56,049 nucleotides of DNA from Pseudomonadota bacterium (GCA_021799355.1 JAJZAQ010000014.1:1-56049), one strand, 5' to 3'; positions 33,593 to 46,092 are shown, counted from the stretch's first letter. Translations and numbers: made by a program. The notes: generated by a model from the letters alone, not told the origin.

Positions 33593-35038
33593 ATGACTCA
33601 CGAACAATCCTGGCAGCAATGCTGTGCCCTGCTGGCCACAGTCATTCCCGAACAACAATTTGCTGCGTGGATCAAACCGCTGTCTGCTCCGACCTGGAGC
33701 GACGATGGCCAAACGGCCACGTTGAGCGTGCCCAACCGTTTCAAGCTCGACTGGCTGCGCTCGCAGTACGCCGCGCGCATCACCGAATCGCTCAGCGCCG
33801 TGGTCGGCCGACCGGTGCAACTCGATTTCATGGTGCAAAAGACACCTCCGCGCGCTGCCGTGCACCACAGCAGTGCGACCGACCGGGCGCAGCCAAGCCG
33901 CCCGCCGTCAGCCCTCCCCCCCGCTGCCGGCGGCGATGACGATGAAGACAACGCCGCAACGGCCGCGGCTTCGTTGCCTGCGGCCGCGCGCGACGCGGTG
34001 GAAGCCGATGCGCTCGAACGGTCGCGACTCAATCCGCTGCTGAGCTTCGACACCCTGGTGACCGGCAAGGCAAACCAGCTGGCCCGGGCGGCAGCCATCC
34101 AGGTGGCGGAAAACCCGGGCCGCTCATACAACCCGCTATTCATCTACGGCGGTGTCGGACTGGGCAAAACCCATCTGATGCACGCCGTGGGCAACGCCTT
34201 GCTCGCCCAGCAGCCCGGCGCACGCATCCGCTACCTGCAGGCCGAGCAGTTCGTCAGCGAGGTGGTGCGTGCCTACCAGCGCAAGGCCTTCGAGGATTTC
34301 AAGCGCTATTACCACTCGCTGGACCTGCTGCTCATCGACGACGTGCAGTTCTTTGCCGGCAAGGACAAGACGCAGGAGGAGTTTTTCTACGCCTTCGAGG
34401 CGCTGATCACCAAGCGCTCGCAAATCATCCTCACCAGCGACACCTACCCCAAGGAGTTGCGTGAAATGGATCAACGCCTGGTGTCGCGCTTCGACTCGGG
34501 GTTGACCGTGGCCATCGAGCCTCCCGAGCTGGAAATGCGCGTGGCGATTCTGCTGCGCAAGGCCGACGCCGAGCACATGCCCCTGCCCGAGGAAGTGGCG
34601 TTTTTTGTCGCCAAGAACGTGCGCTCCAACGTGCGCGAACTCGAAGGCGCGCTGCGCAAAATCCTGGCCTACGCCCGCTTCAGCGGCCAGGACGTATCGA
34701 TCGGTCTGGCCAAGGAGGCGCTCAAAGACCTGCTTTCCCTACAGAACAGGCAGGTTTCTGTTGAGAACATACAAAAAACCGTCGCTGATTTTTACAAAAT
34801 CAAGGTTGCTGACATGTATTCCAAAAAACGCCCGGCAAGCATCGCCCGGCCGCGGCAAATCGCCATGTACCTGGCCAAGGAGCTGACACACAAAAGCCTG
34901 CCGGAAATCGGTGAGTTGTTCGGCGGACGCGATCACACCACCGTGCTGCACGCCGTGCGCAAGATCAGCATGGAGCGCACCAAATTGCAGGAACTCAACC
35001 AGCAACTCCACGTTCTGGAGCAAACCCTCAAGGCCTAG
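33593..35038 (+). CDS. dnaA: chromosomal replication initiator DnaA
   Basis: 481-residue AAA+ initiator. Domain I ([21 protein letters not shown]) and a variable domain II linker (about 85-145) precede domain III with Walker [16 protein letters not shown] and Walker [11 protein letters not shown]; domain IV has the DnaA-box-reading signature [15 protein letters not shown]. Start is ATG 33593 (MTHEQSWQQ); there is no clear ribosome site, and the frame upstream to 33287 is not DnaA-like. Adjacent to dnaN and gyrB. Confidence 0.98.
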   Translation: MTHEQSWQQCCALLATVIPEQQFAAWIKPLSAPTWSDDGQTATLSVPNRFKLDWLRSQYAARITESLSAVVGRPVQLDFMVQKTPPRAAVHHSSATDRAQPSRPPSALPPAAGGDDDEDNAATAAASLPAAARDAVEADALERSRLNPLLSFDTLVTGKANQLARAAAIQVAENPGRSYNPLFIYGGVGLGKTHLMHAVGNALLAQQPGARIRYLQAEQFVSEVVRAYQRKAFEDFKRYYHSLDLLLIDDVQFFAGKDKTQEEFFYAFEALITKRSQIILTSDTYPKELREMDQRLVSRFDSGLTVAIEPPELEMRVAILLRKADAEHMPLPEEVAFFVAKNVRSNVRELEGALRKILAYARFSGQDVSIGLAKEALKDLLSLQNRQVSVENIQKTVADFYKIKVADMYSKKRPASIARPRQIAMYLAKELTHKSLPEIGELFGGRDHTTVLHAVRKISMERTKLQELNQQLHVLEQTLKA

Positions 35039-35332
35039 GCGCTGATGGCCGGCGCTCGCTGCGATCCAGCCTGCAGCATCGTCGGCGTTGACATCCCCGG
35101 CGGTGTACGGCCAGGCTGAACAAATCTCGGGATGGACTGTGGACAAAATCTGCACAATCGACGCAGGATGGAGCCGGGTCAAAACTTGTTCCTGGCCATC
35201 CTTTTTTACCAGCCGGCTTATCCACACCCTTCGATCCAGCGGCAAGTCGCATGAATACTGCATTTTCTCGCTTGTCCACAGACAGACCGACCCTTCTATT
35301 ACCAGTCCTATTCTGACAAAGGAAAACCAAGA
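35039..35332. other. dnaA-dnaN intergenic region with three DnaA boxes (oriC candidate)
   Basis: 294 bases with no gene. DnaA boxes: TTGTCCACA on the minus strand (35138-35146), TTATCCACA on the plus strand (35218-35226) and TTGTCCACA on the plus strand (35272-35280). An AT-rich stretch at 35285-35330 leads to the dnaN start. Mixed-orientation boxes next to an AT-rich element are typical of an origin; which of the two dnaA-flanking regions is oriC cannot be settled from this evidence alone. Confidence 0.65.
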
Positions 35333-36448
35333 ATGAACAGATTGACTTCCAGCCGTGATGATCTGCTCAAGCTGCTCAGTCAGGGTGCGGGCATCGTCGA
35401 ACGCCGGCAAACCTTACCCATCCTGGCCAATGTGCTCATCGGACACGATGAACAGGGGGTGATGTTCACCACCAGCGATATGGAGGTTCAAATCCGTGTG
35501 CATGCGGCAGGCAGCGTGCAGGCCCAGCTGCAAAACGGTGCAGTCACGGTGAACATGCGCAAGCTGCTCGACATCCTGCGTGCCGCTCCTGCCGGCGACG
35601 TCACCCTGGACTGGGCGGACGGCAAAATGACCATCCGGGCAGGGAAAAGCCGCTTCAGTCTGCAAACCCTGCCTGCGGAAGACTTTCCCTTGGTGCGTCC
35701 TGCGGCCGATTTCAGCGATCAGCGCATCCGCTTGCAGCAGAAACAACTGAAATATCTTCTCGGCCTGACACATTTCGCCATGGCGCAGCATGACATCCGC
35801 TATTACCTCAATGGCATGTTGTGGGTGGCTGACGGGCAGCATCTGCATCTGGTCGCCACCGATGGTCACCGCATGACCCTGGCATCAGCGGCGCTGCAAA
35901 CGGCAGTGGAGCGACGCGACATCATCCTGCCGCGCAAAACGGTGCTGGAAGTCATGCGGCTGCTCAGCGACAATGACGATGCGGTGATCGACATCGCGCT
36001 GGCGAGCAACCAGGTGCGCCTGGACATGGGGGGGCTGGAATTCACCAGCAAGCTGATCGAAGGCAAGTTCCCCGACTACCAGCGCGTGGTCCCCAAGGGC
36101 CATCGCAATCTGCTGCTGGTGGACCGCAGCGTGCTGCAGGCCGCACTGCAGCGGGTGGCGATTTTGACCAACGACAAATTCAAGGGCGTCCGGGTCAACC
36201 TCGAACCCGGGTTGCTGCGGCTGACGTCGATCAACGCCGAGCAGGAGGAGGCGCAGGAAGAAATCGATGTCGATTACAGCGCAGAGCCGATCGAAATCGG
36301 CTTCAACATCGCCTACCTCATCGACGCGTTGGCGAACATGCCGGGCGAGCGTGTGCGCATCGAACTGCAGGACGGCAACAGCAGCGCCCTGCTCACCATG
36401 CCCGACGAGCCGAATTACAAATACGTCGTCATGCCCATGCGCATCTGA
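35333..36448 (+). CDS. dnaN: DNA polymerase III beta sliding clamp
   Basis: 371-residue sliding clamp. Recognised by the N-terminal RDDLLKLLSQGAGIVERRQT, LPILANVLI, the DGHRMTLAS and LEFTSKLIEGKFPDYQRV motifs and the C-terminal PDEPNYKYVVMPMR ending. Start ATG 35333 has AAAGGAAA upstream. Placed between dnaA and gyrB in the usual order (recF is absent, common in Burkholderiales). Confidence 0.98.
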   Translation: MNRLTSSRDDLLKLLSQGAGIVERRQTLPILANVLIGHDEQGVMFTTSDMEVQIRVHAAGSVQAQLQNGAVTVNMRKLLDILRAAPAGDVTLDWADGKMTIRAGKSRFSLQTLPAEDFPLVRPAADFSDQRIRLQQKQLKYLLGLTHFAMAQHDIRYYLNGMLWVADGQHLHLVATDGHRMTLASAALQTAVERRDIILPRKTVLEVMRLLSDNDDAVIDIALASNQVRLDMGGLEFTSKLIEGKFPDYQRVVPKGHRNLLLVDRSVLQAALQRVAILTNDKFKGVRVNLEPGLLRLTSINAEQEEAQEEIDVDYSAEPIEIGFNIAYLIDALANMPGERVRIELQDGNSSALLTMPDEPNYKYVVMPMRI

Positions 36449-36529
36449 TTCCGCAGCCGCCTCCCCGCTCCCATCGATCGGCTGCCAATTGCTTCCAATA
36501 GCCGCCAACTCGCAGCAAGAAGTGTCGAT

Positions 36530-36549
36530 TTCCATGAAGTCTCATGGAA
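36530..36549. repeat. perfect inverted repeat between dnaN and gyrB
   Basis: Arms TTCCATGA and TCATGGAA with a 4-base AGTC loop, followed 4 bases later by TTTTT. It ends 20 bases before the gyrB start. It could be a weak terminator/attenuator or an operator; gyrB is often supercoiling-regulated. Confidence 0.5.
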
Positions 36550-36560
36550 CAAGTTTTTGA

Positions 36561-39050
<2,490 letters not shown>

Positions 39051-39083
39051 CCGGCGGGCCATCCGTGGCACGCCGGCTGGCCG

Positions 39084-40550
<1,467 letters not shown>

Positions 40551-40693
40551 CAGGCCATTGAAAAACTGCTGCGGTGGGCCATCTGCGGCGTTGCGCGGTG
40601 CTCGCTGCCTCGCCGATCGGTCTGATCTGTCTCGGTCGCTGCGCGCCGTGCGCCTTGCATCGGGCCATCCTCGCGACGTTTTTCAACGGCCTG
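40551..40693. repeat. 143-base imperfect inverted-repeat element
   Basis: The ends mirror each other: CAGGCCATTGAAAAAC (40551-40566) on the left and, read on the opposite strand from 40693, CAGGCCGTTGAAAAAC, 15 of 16 identical. Inner parts pair imperfectly (for example GGGCCATCTGC against GGCCCGATGC). The right end directly abuts the stop codon of the DUF2934 gene. No coding capacity. It resembles a miniature repeat element or a long terminator stem; only one copy was noticed in this window. Confidence 0.6.
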
Positions 40694-40921
40694 TCAGCCC
40701 GCTTTGCCCGCAGCCGCGTGGCCGGATTTGGATTTTTTTGCGTTGTGATGCGGTGCCGGCGGCGTGTTTTGCAACATGGCGTCGATTTCCGCCTCGGCTT
40801 CGAGCCAGTCGCCGAGCGGGTCGCTGCGGAAGCCGCTGCGTTCGGCGCGGAAAAACGCCGCTTCGGAAATCATCAAATGACGCTGCTCGGCTGAAACAGA
40901 GTGTTGTTTCTGTTGCCCCAT
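40694..40921 (-). CDS. DUF2934 family small protein
   Basis: 75-residue protein. The centre, ISEAAFFRAERSGFRSDPLGDWLEAEAEID, shows the DUF2934 pattern (IxxxAYxxxExRGxxxGxxxxDWLxAE). The tail is rich in Lys/Ala/Gly. Function unknown. Start is ATG 40921 (MGQQKQ) with GAGGAG upstream; ATG 40948 is the longer alternative. Lone gene between the inverted repeat and dadA. Confidence 0.82.
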   Translation of the reverse strand: MGQQKQHSVSAEQRHLMISEAAFFRAERSGFRSDPLGDWLEAEAEIDAMLQNTPPAPHHNAKKSKSGHAAAGKAG

Positions 40922-41132
40922 GTCGAATCTCCTCATCAAAACATCCACAGACTGCGCGCATCACCGATCAAGCGGAGAAAAATCGGCTTGAATCCAGCAT
41001 GACGCGCGCATCCTTTCCCGCGCTGGCGGCGAAGCGAACCATAAGCCGATCAGGCAAGCTCGGGTTGATGCACATCATGGTTTGCCGATCCACCCTGGCA
41101 AACCACAGCCCGAGGATCGTGCCAGGCATCGG

Positions 41133-42374
41133 TCAACCCGGCCAGCGCGCCGGCAGGTAGGGCGAGGGATCGACGACGGGGGGCTGGCCAGAGATCATTT
41201 CGGCAAGCAGCCGACCGCTGACCGGGCCGAGGGTGAAGCCCTGATGCGCGTGGCCGAAGTTGAACCACAGTCCGGGGTGACGTGGCGCCGGGCCGATCAC
41301 CGGCAGCATGTCGGCCGTGCAGGGCCGCGATCCCAGCCAGGCTGGGGCGGCGCGTGGCGGCCCAAGGTCGAGCAGCTCGCCGGCGAGGGCTTGGGCCTTG
41401 TCGAGCTGCACAGGCGTCGGCGGTGCGTCGATGGGAGCGAATTCAGCGCCGGTGGTCAGGCGTAGGCCCAGACGCATCGGGGCGAGCACATAGCCGCGCT
41501 CGGCATCGAGCAGCGGCTGGCGCAAGGCCGCTGCCGAGGGGTAATGCTGGTGGTAACCGCGCTTGATGAACAGCGGGTAACGGTAGCCGAAGCGGCGGAT
41601 CAAGCCGTCGGCCCAGGGGCCGAGGGCGATCACCGCCTGCCTTGCGGCGATGCGGCCGTCGGCGCCGGTGACCACCCACTCCGCCCCCTGGCGCTGCAGT
41701 GTGGCAGCGTCGCCGCGCAGGACGCGCCCGCCGCGCGCGGCGAACAACGCGGCGTAGCGCTGCACCAGCGCGCCGGGGTCGCGCACCGACCAGGGGTCCA
41801 GCCAGTGCACGGCTCCGGCCAGTCCGGGGCGCAGGGCGGGCTCGGCGCGCGCCAGCGCCGCGGCGTCTTCGACGTCGAAGCGCACGCCGAAGTCGCGCAG
41901 CAGGCGTTGCGCGCGCTGTCGCGCCAGATCGAACGCGCCGGCAGTGCGGAAAACGAAGCGGAAGCCCTCGCGTTGCACCAAATCGTCCGCCTGCGCGGCG
42001 GCGATCAGCGGGGCGTGTTCCTGCGTGGCCAGGGCGATGAGGCGGCTGTACGCCAGGGTGGCACGGGCATGTGCCTGTGGCCGCGAGTTGTGGAAGTAGC
42101 GCAGCAGCGGCAGCGCCATGTGCAGCAGACCCCGCGCCTGCCAGTGCACTTCGGCGCCTTGTCCGGTCGCTGCGCGCAAGACGAAGCGGAGTTCGCGCGG
42201 GAAGGGATATGGCTCGACCGCCTCACGCTGGATCAGGCCGGCGTTGCCGTAAGAGGTTTCTTCGCCTGCTGCGCGCCGGTCGATCAGCACCACATCGAAG
42301 CCACGCTGCTGCAGATGCAGCGCGGTGCAGGTGCCCACCATGCCGGCGCCGAGGACGAGGATGGAATTGTCCAT
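41133..42374 (-). CDS. D-amino-acid dehydrogenase-like FAD oxidoreductase (DadA family)
   Basis: 413-residue flavoprotein of the DAO/DadA family; such enzymes oxidise D-amino acids and pass electrons to quinone. The FAD motif is ILVLGAGMVGTCTALHL at the N-terminus, followed by ETSYGNAGLIQ; the C-terminus has GSRPCTADMLPVIGPAPRHPGLWFNFGHAHQGFTLGP split over the usual substrate/FAD contacts. Start is ATG 42374 (MDNSILV); longer in-frame starts lack support. It follows the cyd genes on the same strand with a 76-base gap, so a link with bd oxidase via the quinol pool is possible. Confidence 0.88.
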   Translation of the reverse strand: MDNSILVLGAGMVGTCTALHLQQRGFDVVLIDRRAAGEETSYGNAGLIQREAVEPYPFPRELRFVLRAATGQGAEVHWQARGLLHMALPLLRYFHNSRPQAHARATLAYSRLIALATQEHAPLIAAAQADDLVQREGFRFVFRTAGAFDLARQRAQRLLRDFGVRFDVEDAAALARAEPALRPGLAGAVHWLDPWSVRDPGALVQRYAALFAARGGRVLRGDAATLQRQGAEWVVTGADGRIAARQAVIALGPWADGLIRRFGYRYPLFIKRGYHQHYPSAAALRQPLLDAERGYVLAPMRLGLRLTTGAEFAPIDAPPTPVQLDKAQALAGELLDLGPPRAAPAWLGSRPCTADMLPVIGPAPRHPGLWFNFGHAHQGFTLGPVSGRLLAEMISGQPPVVDPSPYLPARWPG

Positions 42375-42450
42375 GCCGTTTGGCTCGTCGTGGTGCATGC
42401 ATGGCAGCATACGACGCGCCCGGCGGACGCGCCCGGCGCCGTCGTCCGGG

Positions 42451-42654
42451 TCAGTCGGGACGTTGCGGCGGCTTGGCCGTGGTTTCGTCCTGTTTGTCGA
42501 ACCACACCACCGAACCCGCCAGCAGGAGGACGAACAGCGCGGTGCCGACAATCCAGGCGAAGTACCACGATGCATTGCTGCCGATGAGCACGCCGACGGC
42601 GATGATGGCCGCGGCGATCAGGAGAAACAGGGCGAGAACAAACAGCTTTTTCAT
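42451..42654 (-). CDS. CydX-like small membrane protein, second copy
   Basis: 67-residue protein with two hydrophobic segments. Residues 1-25 form one helix (LFVLALFLLIAAAIIAVGVLI); the second begins SWYFAWIVGTALFVLLLAG, matching the N-terminus of CydX/YbgT (WYFAWILGT), the small subunit of cytochrome bd oxidase. It is about 26/40 identical over the N-terminal 40 residues to the upstream neighbour (42747-42956), a tandem duplication. Start ATG 42654. Last of the cyd cluster. Confidence 0.8.
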   Translation of the reverse strand: MKKLFVLALFLLIAAAIIAVGVLIGSNASWYFAWIVGTALFVLLLAGSVVWFDKQDETTAKPPQRPD

Positions 42655-42746
42655 CGCGGGGGCTTCCATGAAAAAGGGCCAGGTCGCCCTGGCCCGAGGG
42701 ATTGGCCCGTGGACCTTGCGCGTCGACGGGCCGATGCGGTCGGTGA

Positions 42747-42956
42747 TCAATGACCGGGGTTTGCCGCGCTGCCGTTGCGCTTGGCTTCCTCCTGGGCATC
42801 GAACAACGCCCCGCCGGCGGCGGAGACCAGCACGATCATGGCCGTGCCGACGATCCAGGCGAAGTACCAGGATGCGTAGTCACCGATGATCACGCCGACG
42901 ACGATGGCCACCATCGCGATGATCAGGAACAGAATGAAATAGAGCAGGCTTTTCAT
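42747..42956 (-). CDS. CydX-like small membrane protein, first copy
   Basis: 69-residue protein immediately after cydB (15-base gap). Same plan as its downstream copy: an extra N-terminal helix (LLYFILFLIIAMVAIVVGVII) and a CydX-like helix starting at W30 (SWYFAWIVGTAMIVLVSAAG) with a charged C-terminus. CydX (37 residues in E. coli) stabilises haem binding of CydAB; here the CydX-like part starts about 30 residues in. Identity as a bd subunit is an inference from the WYFAW motif and position. Confidence 0.8.
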   Translation of the reverse strand: MKSLLYFILFLIIAMVAIVVGVIIGDYASWYFAWIVGTAMIVLVSAAGGALFDAQEEAKRNGSAANPGH

Positions 42957-42971
42957 GATTTCGATCCTCGA

Positions 42972-44105
42972 TCAGTAAGCGTGGCTGTCGTGCTCGACTT
43001 CATTGGGGTCCACCTTGCCGCGCATGACGTAGAACGCCCAGCTGGTGTACCAGAAAATGATCGGCACGAACACCAGCGCCCAACCCGTCATCCACAGCAG
43101 CGTGGTTTCGCTGGAAATCGCGTTCCACAGCGTCAGGCTTTGCGACGGGTTGGAGCTCGACGGCATGAGGAAGGGGAACATCGACACGCCGATGGTGCCG
43201 ATCACCCCGATCCACATCACCGCGCCCAGCCACCAGGCCAGGGTGTGCTTGTTCGCCCGCACGCTCAGCCAGCCGAAAAACATGCCGGCAAAGCCCAGCA
43301 GCGGCACCGCCCAGAGGATGGGGTAGTTTTTGTAATTGCTCATCCAGCCGCCCGGAACCACTTCGACGGTCTGCTGCAGCGGGGTCTGCGGCACGCCGGC
43401 GCCCGGGAAGTTGACGATTTTGTAGCCATTGACCATGCTCACCCACACGCCGAGCACGGCGAACAGCACGATGGCGGCCAGCGCGGCGTAGCTCGCTGCG
43501 GTGCGGGCACGGCCGGCGACCGGTTCGGGAGCGCGGCCCATCATCATCACCGCGCCCATGTAGACCGACAGCGACAGCGACAGCAGCCCGGCGAGCACCG
43601 AGAACGGGTTGAACAGGCTGATGAAGCTGCCGGTGTAGACCGAGCGCAGATCCCACTGGAAGTGGAAGGGCACGCCCATGAGCATATTGCCCATCGCCGC
43701 ACCGAAAATGATCATCGGCAGCGCACCGCTGAGCAGCAGCGTCCAGTCCCAGGCGTTACGCCAGGCGGGGGAGGCGATTTTGCTGCGGTACTCGAACCCC
43801 AGCGGGCGCACGATCATGCTCCACAGCAGCAGCAGGATGACCACGTACAAGCCGGAGAACGAGGTGGCGTAGATCAGCGGATAGGCGGCGAAAATCGCCC
43901 CGCCGCCAAGGATGAACCACACCTGGTTGCCGTCCCAGTGCGGGCCGATGGCGTTGAGCATGACGCGGCGCTCGGTGTCGGTCTTGCCGATGAAGCGCAG
44001 CAGCGTGCCCACACCCATGTCCATGCCGACCATGGTGCCCAGCCCGACGAACAGAATGCCGAGCAGCAACCACCACAAAAGCTGGAGGTAGAAATACAGA
44101 TCCAT
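42972..44105 (-). CDS. cydB: cytochrome d ubiquinol oxidase subunit II
   Basis: 377-residue polytopic subunit of cytochrome bd quinol oxidase. The N-terminal LLWWLLLGILFVGLG, GMDMGVGTLLRF, IGPHWDGNQVWFILGGGA and PLGFEYRSK motifs are diagnostic; the C-terminal half includes TGWALVFVPIIFWYTSWAF. Start ATG 44105, 6 bases after the cydA stop. Confidence 0.97.
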   Translation of the reverse strand: MDLYFYLQLLWWLLLGILFVGLGTMVGMDMGVGTLLRFIGKTDTERRVMLNAIGPHWDGNQVWFILGGGAIFAAYPLIYATSFSGLYVVILLLLWSMIVRPLGFEYRSKIASPAWRNAWDWTLLLSGALPMIIFGAAMGNMLMGVPFHFQWDLRSVYTGSFISLFNPFSVLAGLLSLSLSVYMGAVMMMGRAPEPVAGRARTAASYAALAAIVLFAVLGVWVSMVNGYKIVNFPGAGVPQTPLQQTVEVVPGGWMSNYKNYPILWAVPLLGFAGMFFGWLSVRANKHTLAWWLGAVMWIGVIGTIGVSMFPFLMPSSSNPSQSLTLWNAISSETTLLWMTGWALVFVPIIFWYTSWAFYVMRGKVDPNEVEHDSHAY

Positions 44106-44111
44106 GATTGA

Positions 44112-45749
44112 TCACTCCTTGTGCGCGCTCATCGGCGCAGCGGGGCTGGGGGCGAAACCACCACCGAACGACGGCTGCGGTTTGCGGTTTTGTGCAGCAA
44201 CCGGCGCGGACGGCGTGCCGTGCTCTTCCGGACCCTGCTTGATCGCGCGCACCATCAGGTACATCTCGACGGCGATGAAAATGGAGTACAGCGAGACGAA
44301 GCCGATGAGCGAGAACACCATGTATCCCACGCTGTGGCTCGACGCCGACATCCAGGTGGGCAGCATGCCGAACACCGTCCAGGGCTGACGGCCGATTTCC
44401 GCCACCAGCCAGCCCATTTCGCAGGCGAAGAACGGCACCGGGATCATCCACGGGGCGAGCTTGAGGAACCAGCGGTTTTGCGGCAGTTCGAGTTTGTTAG
44501 TCACGGTGAGCATCGCGGCGTAAATGAAGTACGCCAGCATCAGCAGACCCAGGCCGACCATGATGCGGAAAGTCCAGAAAATGACCGAGACTTCGGGAAT
44601 GGTGTCTTTGGCCGCGCGCGCGATGTCGGCGTCGGTGGCCTTGGACACGTCCTGATCGGGCGCGTACCGGGTGAGCAGGAAGCCGTAGCCCAGGTCTTTT
44701 TCATGCGCCTTGAACTGCGCCATCGCGGCGGCGTCCTGCGGGTTCTTGCTCAACGCCTTGAGCGCTTCGACCGCAGGGATGCCGTTCTTGATGCGCTGTG
44801 CCGCCTGCGCTTCGAGCTGATCGACGCCGGGGACGACCTCGGTCAGGGTGTGAGTCAGCAACGGGGTGAGCACATAGGGAATCTGGATGGACCAGACGTT
44901 TTTCTGCTCACTCTGTGACGGCCAGGCGACGAGGTTGAACGGCGCCGGGGCTTTTTCGGTTTGCCACATCGCCTCCATCGCGGCCAGCTTGGTCGGCTGT
45001 GCGTGTGCGCCGACGAAGCCCAGCGCGTCACCCAGGGTGATCACCCCGGCGGTGGCGAGCACGCCGAACAGCGCGGCCATGCGGAACGAACGCCGCGCCA
45101 GTTCCATGTGACGGTTACGCAGCATGTACCAGGCGCTGACGCCGGCAACGAAAATGGCCGCCGTGACGTAACCGGCGATGCTGGTGTGGACGAATTTGGC
45201 CTGCGCATCCGGGTTGAAAATCAGCGCGCCGAAATTGGTCAGTTCCATGCGCATGGTCACCGGGTTGAACGCCGCGCCCTGCGGGTCCTGCATGAAGCCG
45301 TTGGCCACCAGAATCCACAAGGCCGACAGGTTCGAGCCGATGGCCACCAGGTAAGTGACCAGCAGGTGCTGCCCTTTGGACAGACGCTTCCAGCCGAAAA
45401 CCATCATGCCGATGAAGGTGGACTCCATGAAGAAGGCCATCAGCCCTTCGATCGCCAGCGGAGCGCCGAAAATGTCACCGACGAAGCCGGAGTAGAACGA
45501 CCAGTTGGTGCCGAACTCGAACTCCATGGTCAGGCCCGTGGCCACGCCCAGTGCGAAGTTGATGAGAAACAGCTTGCCCCAGAACTGGGTCATTTCCTTG
45601 TAGATTTCCTTGCCGGTGGTGACGTAAACCGTCTCCATCGCGGCGATCATGAAGCTGATGCCCAAAGTCAAAGGGACGAAAAGAAAGTGGTATAGCGCGG
45701 TGGCAGCGAACTGCCACCGCGATAAATCCACGACGAGGGTGTCGATCAT
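44112..45749 (-). CDS. cydA: cytochrome d ubiquinol oxidase subunit I
   Basis: 545-residue haem-bearing subunit of the bd oxidase. His21 (ALYHFLFVPLTLG) corresponds to the E. coli haem b595 ligand His19; the second ligands His in FVHTSIAGYV and Met in FRIMVGLG are present, as is GRQPW near the quinol site. The Q-loop is of the long type (insert about residues 290-380 with KDTIPEVSVIFWTFR), as in E. coli. The C-terminus ends in a Pro/Ala-rich tail. Start is ATG 45749 (MIDTLVVDLSR); the frame upstream to 45821 is not CydA-like. An unusual stable hairpin lies in codons 10-18. Confidence 0.97.
   Translation of the reverse strand: MIDTLVVDLSRWQFAATALYHFLFVPLTLGISFMIAAMETVYVTTGKEIYKEMTQFWGKLFLINFALGVATGLTMEFEFGTNWSFYSGFVGDIFGAPLAIEGLMAFFMESTFIGMMVFGWKRLSKGQHLLVTYLVAIGSNLSALWILVANGFMQDPQGAAFNPVTMRMELTNFGALIFNPDAQAKFVHTSIAGYVTAAIFVAGVSAWYMLRNRHMELARRSFRMAALFGVLATAGVITLGDALGFVGAHAQPTKLAAMEAMWQTEKAPAPFNLVAWPSQSEQKNVWSIQIPYVLTPLLTHTLTEVVPGVDQLEAQAAQRIKNGIPAVEALKALSKNPQDAAAMAQFKAHEKDLGYGFLLTRYAPDQDVSKATDADIARAAKDTIPEVSVIFWTFRIMVGLGLLMLAYFIYAAMLTVTNKLELPQNRWFLKLAPWMIPVPFFACEMGWLVAEIGRQPWTVFGMLPTWMSASSHSVGYMVFSLIGFVSLYSIFIAVEMYLMVRAIKQGPEEHGTPSAPVAAQNRKPQPSFGGGFAPSPAAPMSAHKE
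45696..45721 (-). promoter_or_regulatory. UUCG-loop hairpin within the first codons of cydA
   Basis: In the cydA mRNA (minus strand) codons 10-18 form a perfect stem of 11 base pairs, arms CGCGGTGGCAG and CTGCCACCGCG, with a TTCG loop. It covers bases 29-54 after the start codon's first base. Such a stable stem just inside the gene may slow ribosomes or stabilise the message. Confidence 0.6.
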
Positions 45750-45862
45750 TTTGGCGCTCCTGTTGTGTCGATCCAATCGTCTTATGCCACAGGAAAATTG
45801 ACATCGCCATCCCCGCAGCAAAGAACGCCAGGCAAGGATAGGCGCCGATGTATCTCGTTTTT

Positions 45863-45876
45863 TTGATTTGGCGCAA
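45863..45876 (-). promoter_or_regulatory. FNR/ANR-like box upstream of cydA
   Basis: On the minus strand TTGCGCCAAATCAA matches TTGAT-N4-ATCAA at 8 of 10 positions. It is centred about 120 bases before the cydA start. Low-oxygen control of cydAB by FNR-type regulators is well known. Confidence 0.5.
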
Positions 45877-45880
45877 TGTC

Positions 45881-45892
45881 AGGGAATTCCCT
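45881..45892. promoter_or_regulatory. 12-base perfect palindrome in the cydA promoter region
   Basis: AGGGAATTCCCT, five bases upstream of the FNR-like box on the cydA side. It may be a second operator. The rest of the 343-base region between divergent cydA and DUF1840 (45750-46092) shows no gene. Confidence 0.4.
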
Positions 45893-46092
45893 AGGGTGAA
45901 CTGTCGCGGAGATACGGCAGAACGCTGCGACAAATTGCCGCAGTGCACGCCGGGACGTGTTTTTTGCGGCGTCCCGCACCCCGACCCGCACAGACGCCAG
46001 GTAGGCATTGCTGCCCCGCGCTGCTGGCCTGCGGGCGGGACGGCGGGCACAATGCGGCTTGAGGCGACAGCGCCGCAGCGCAGGAGATCCGC

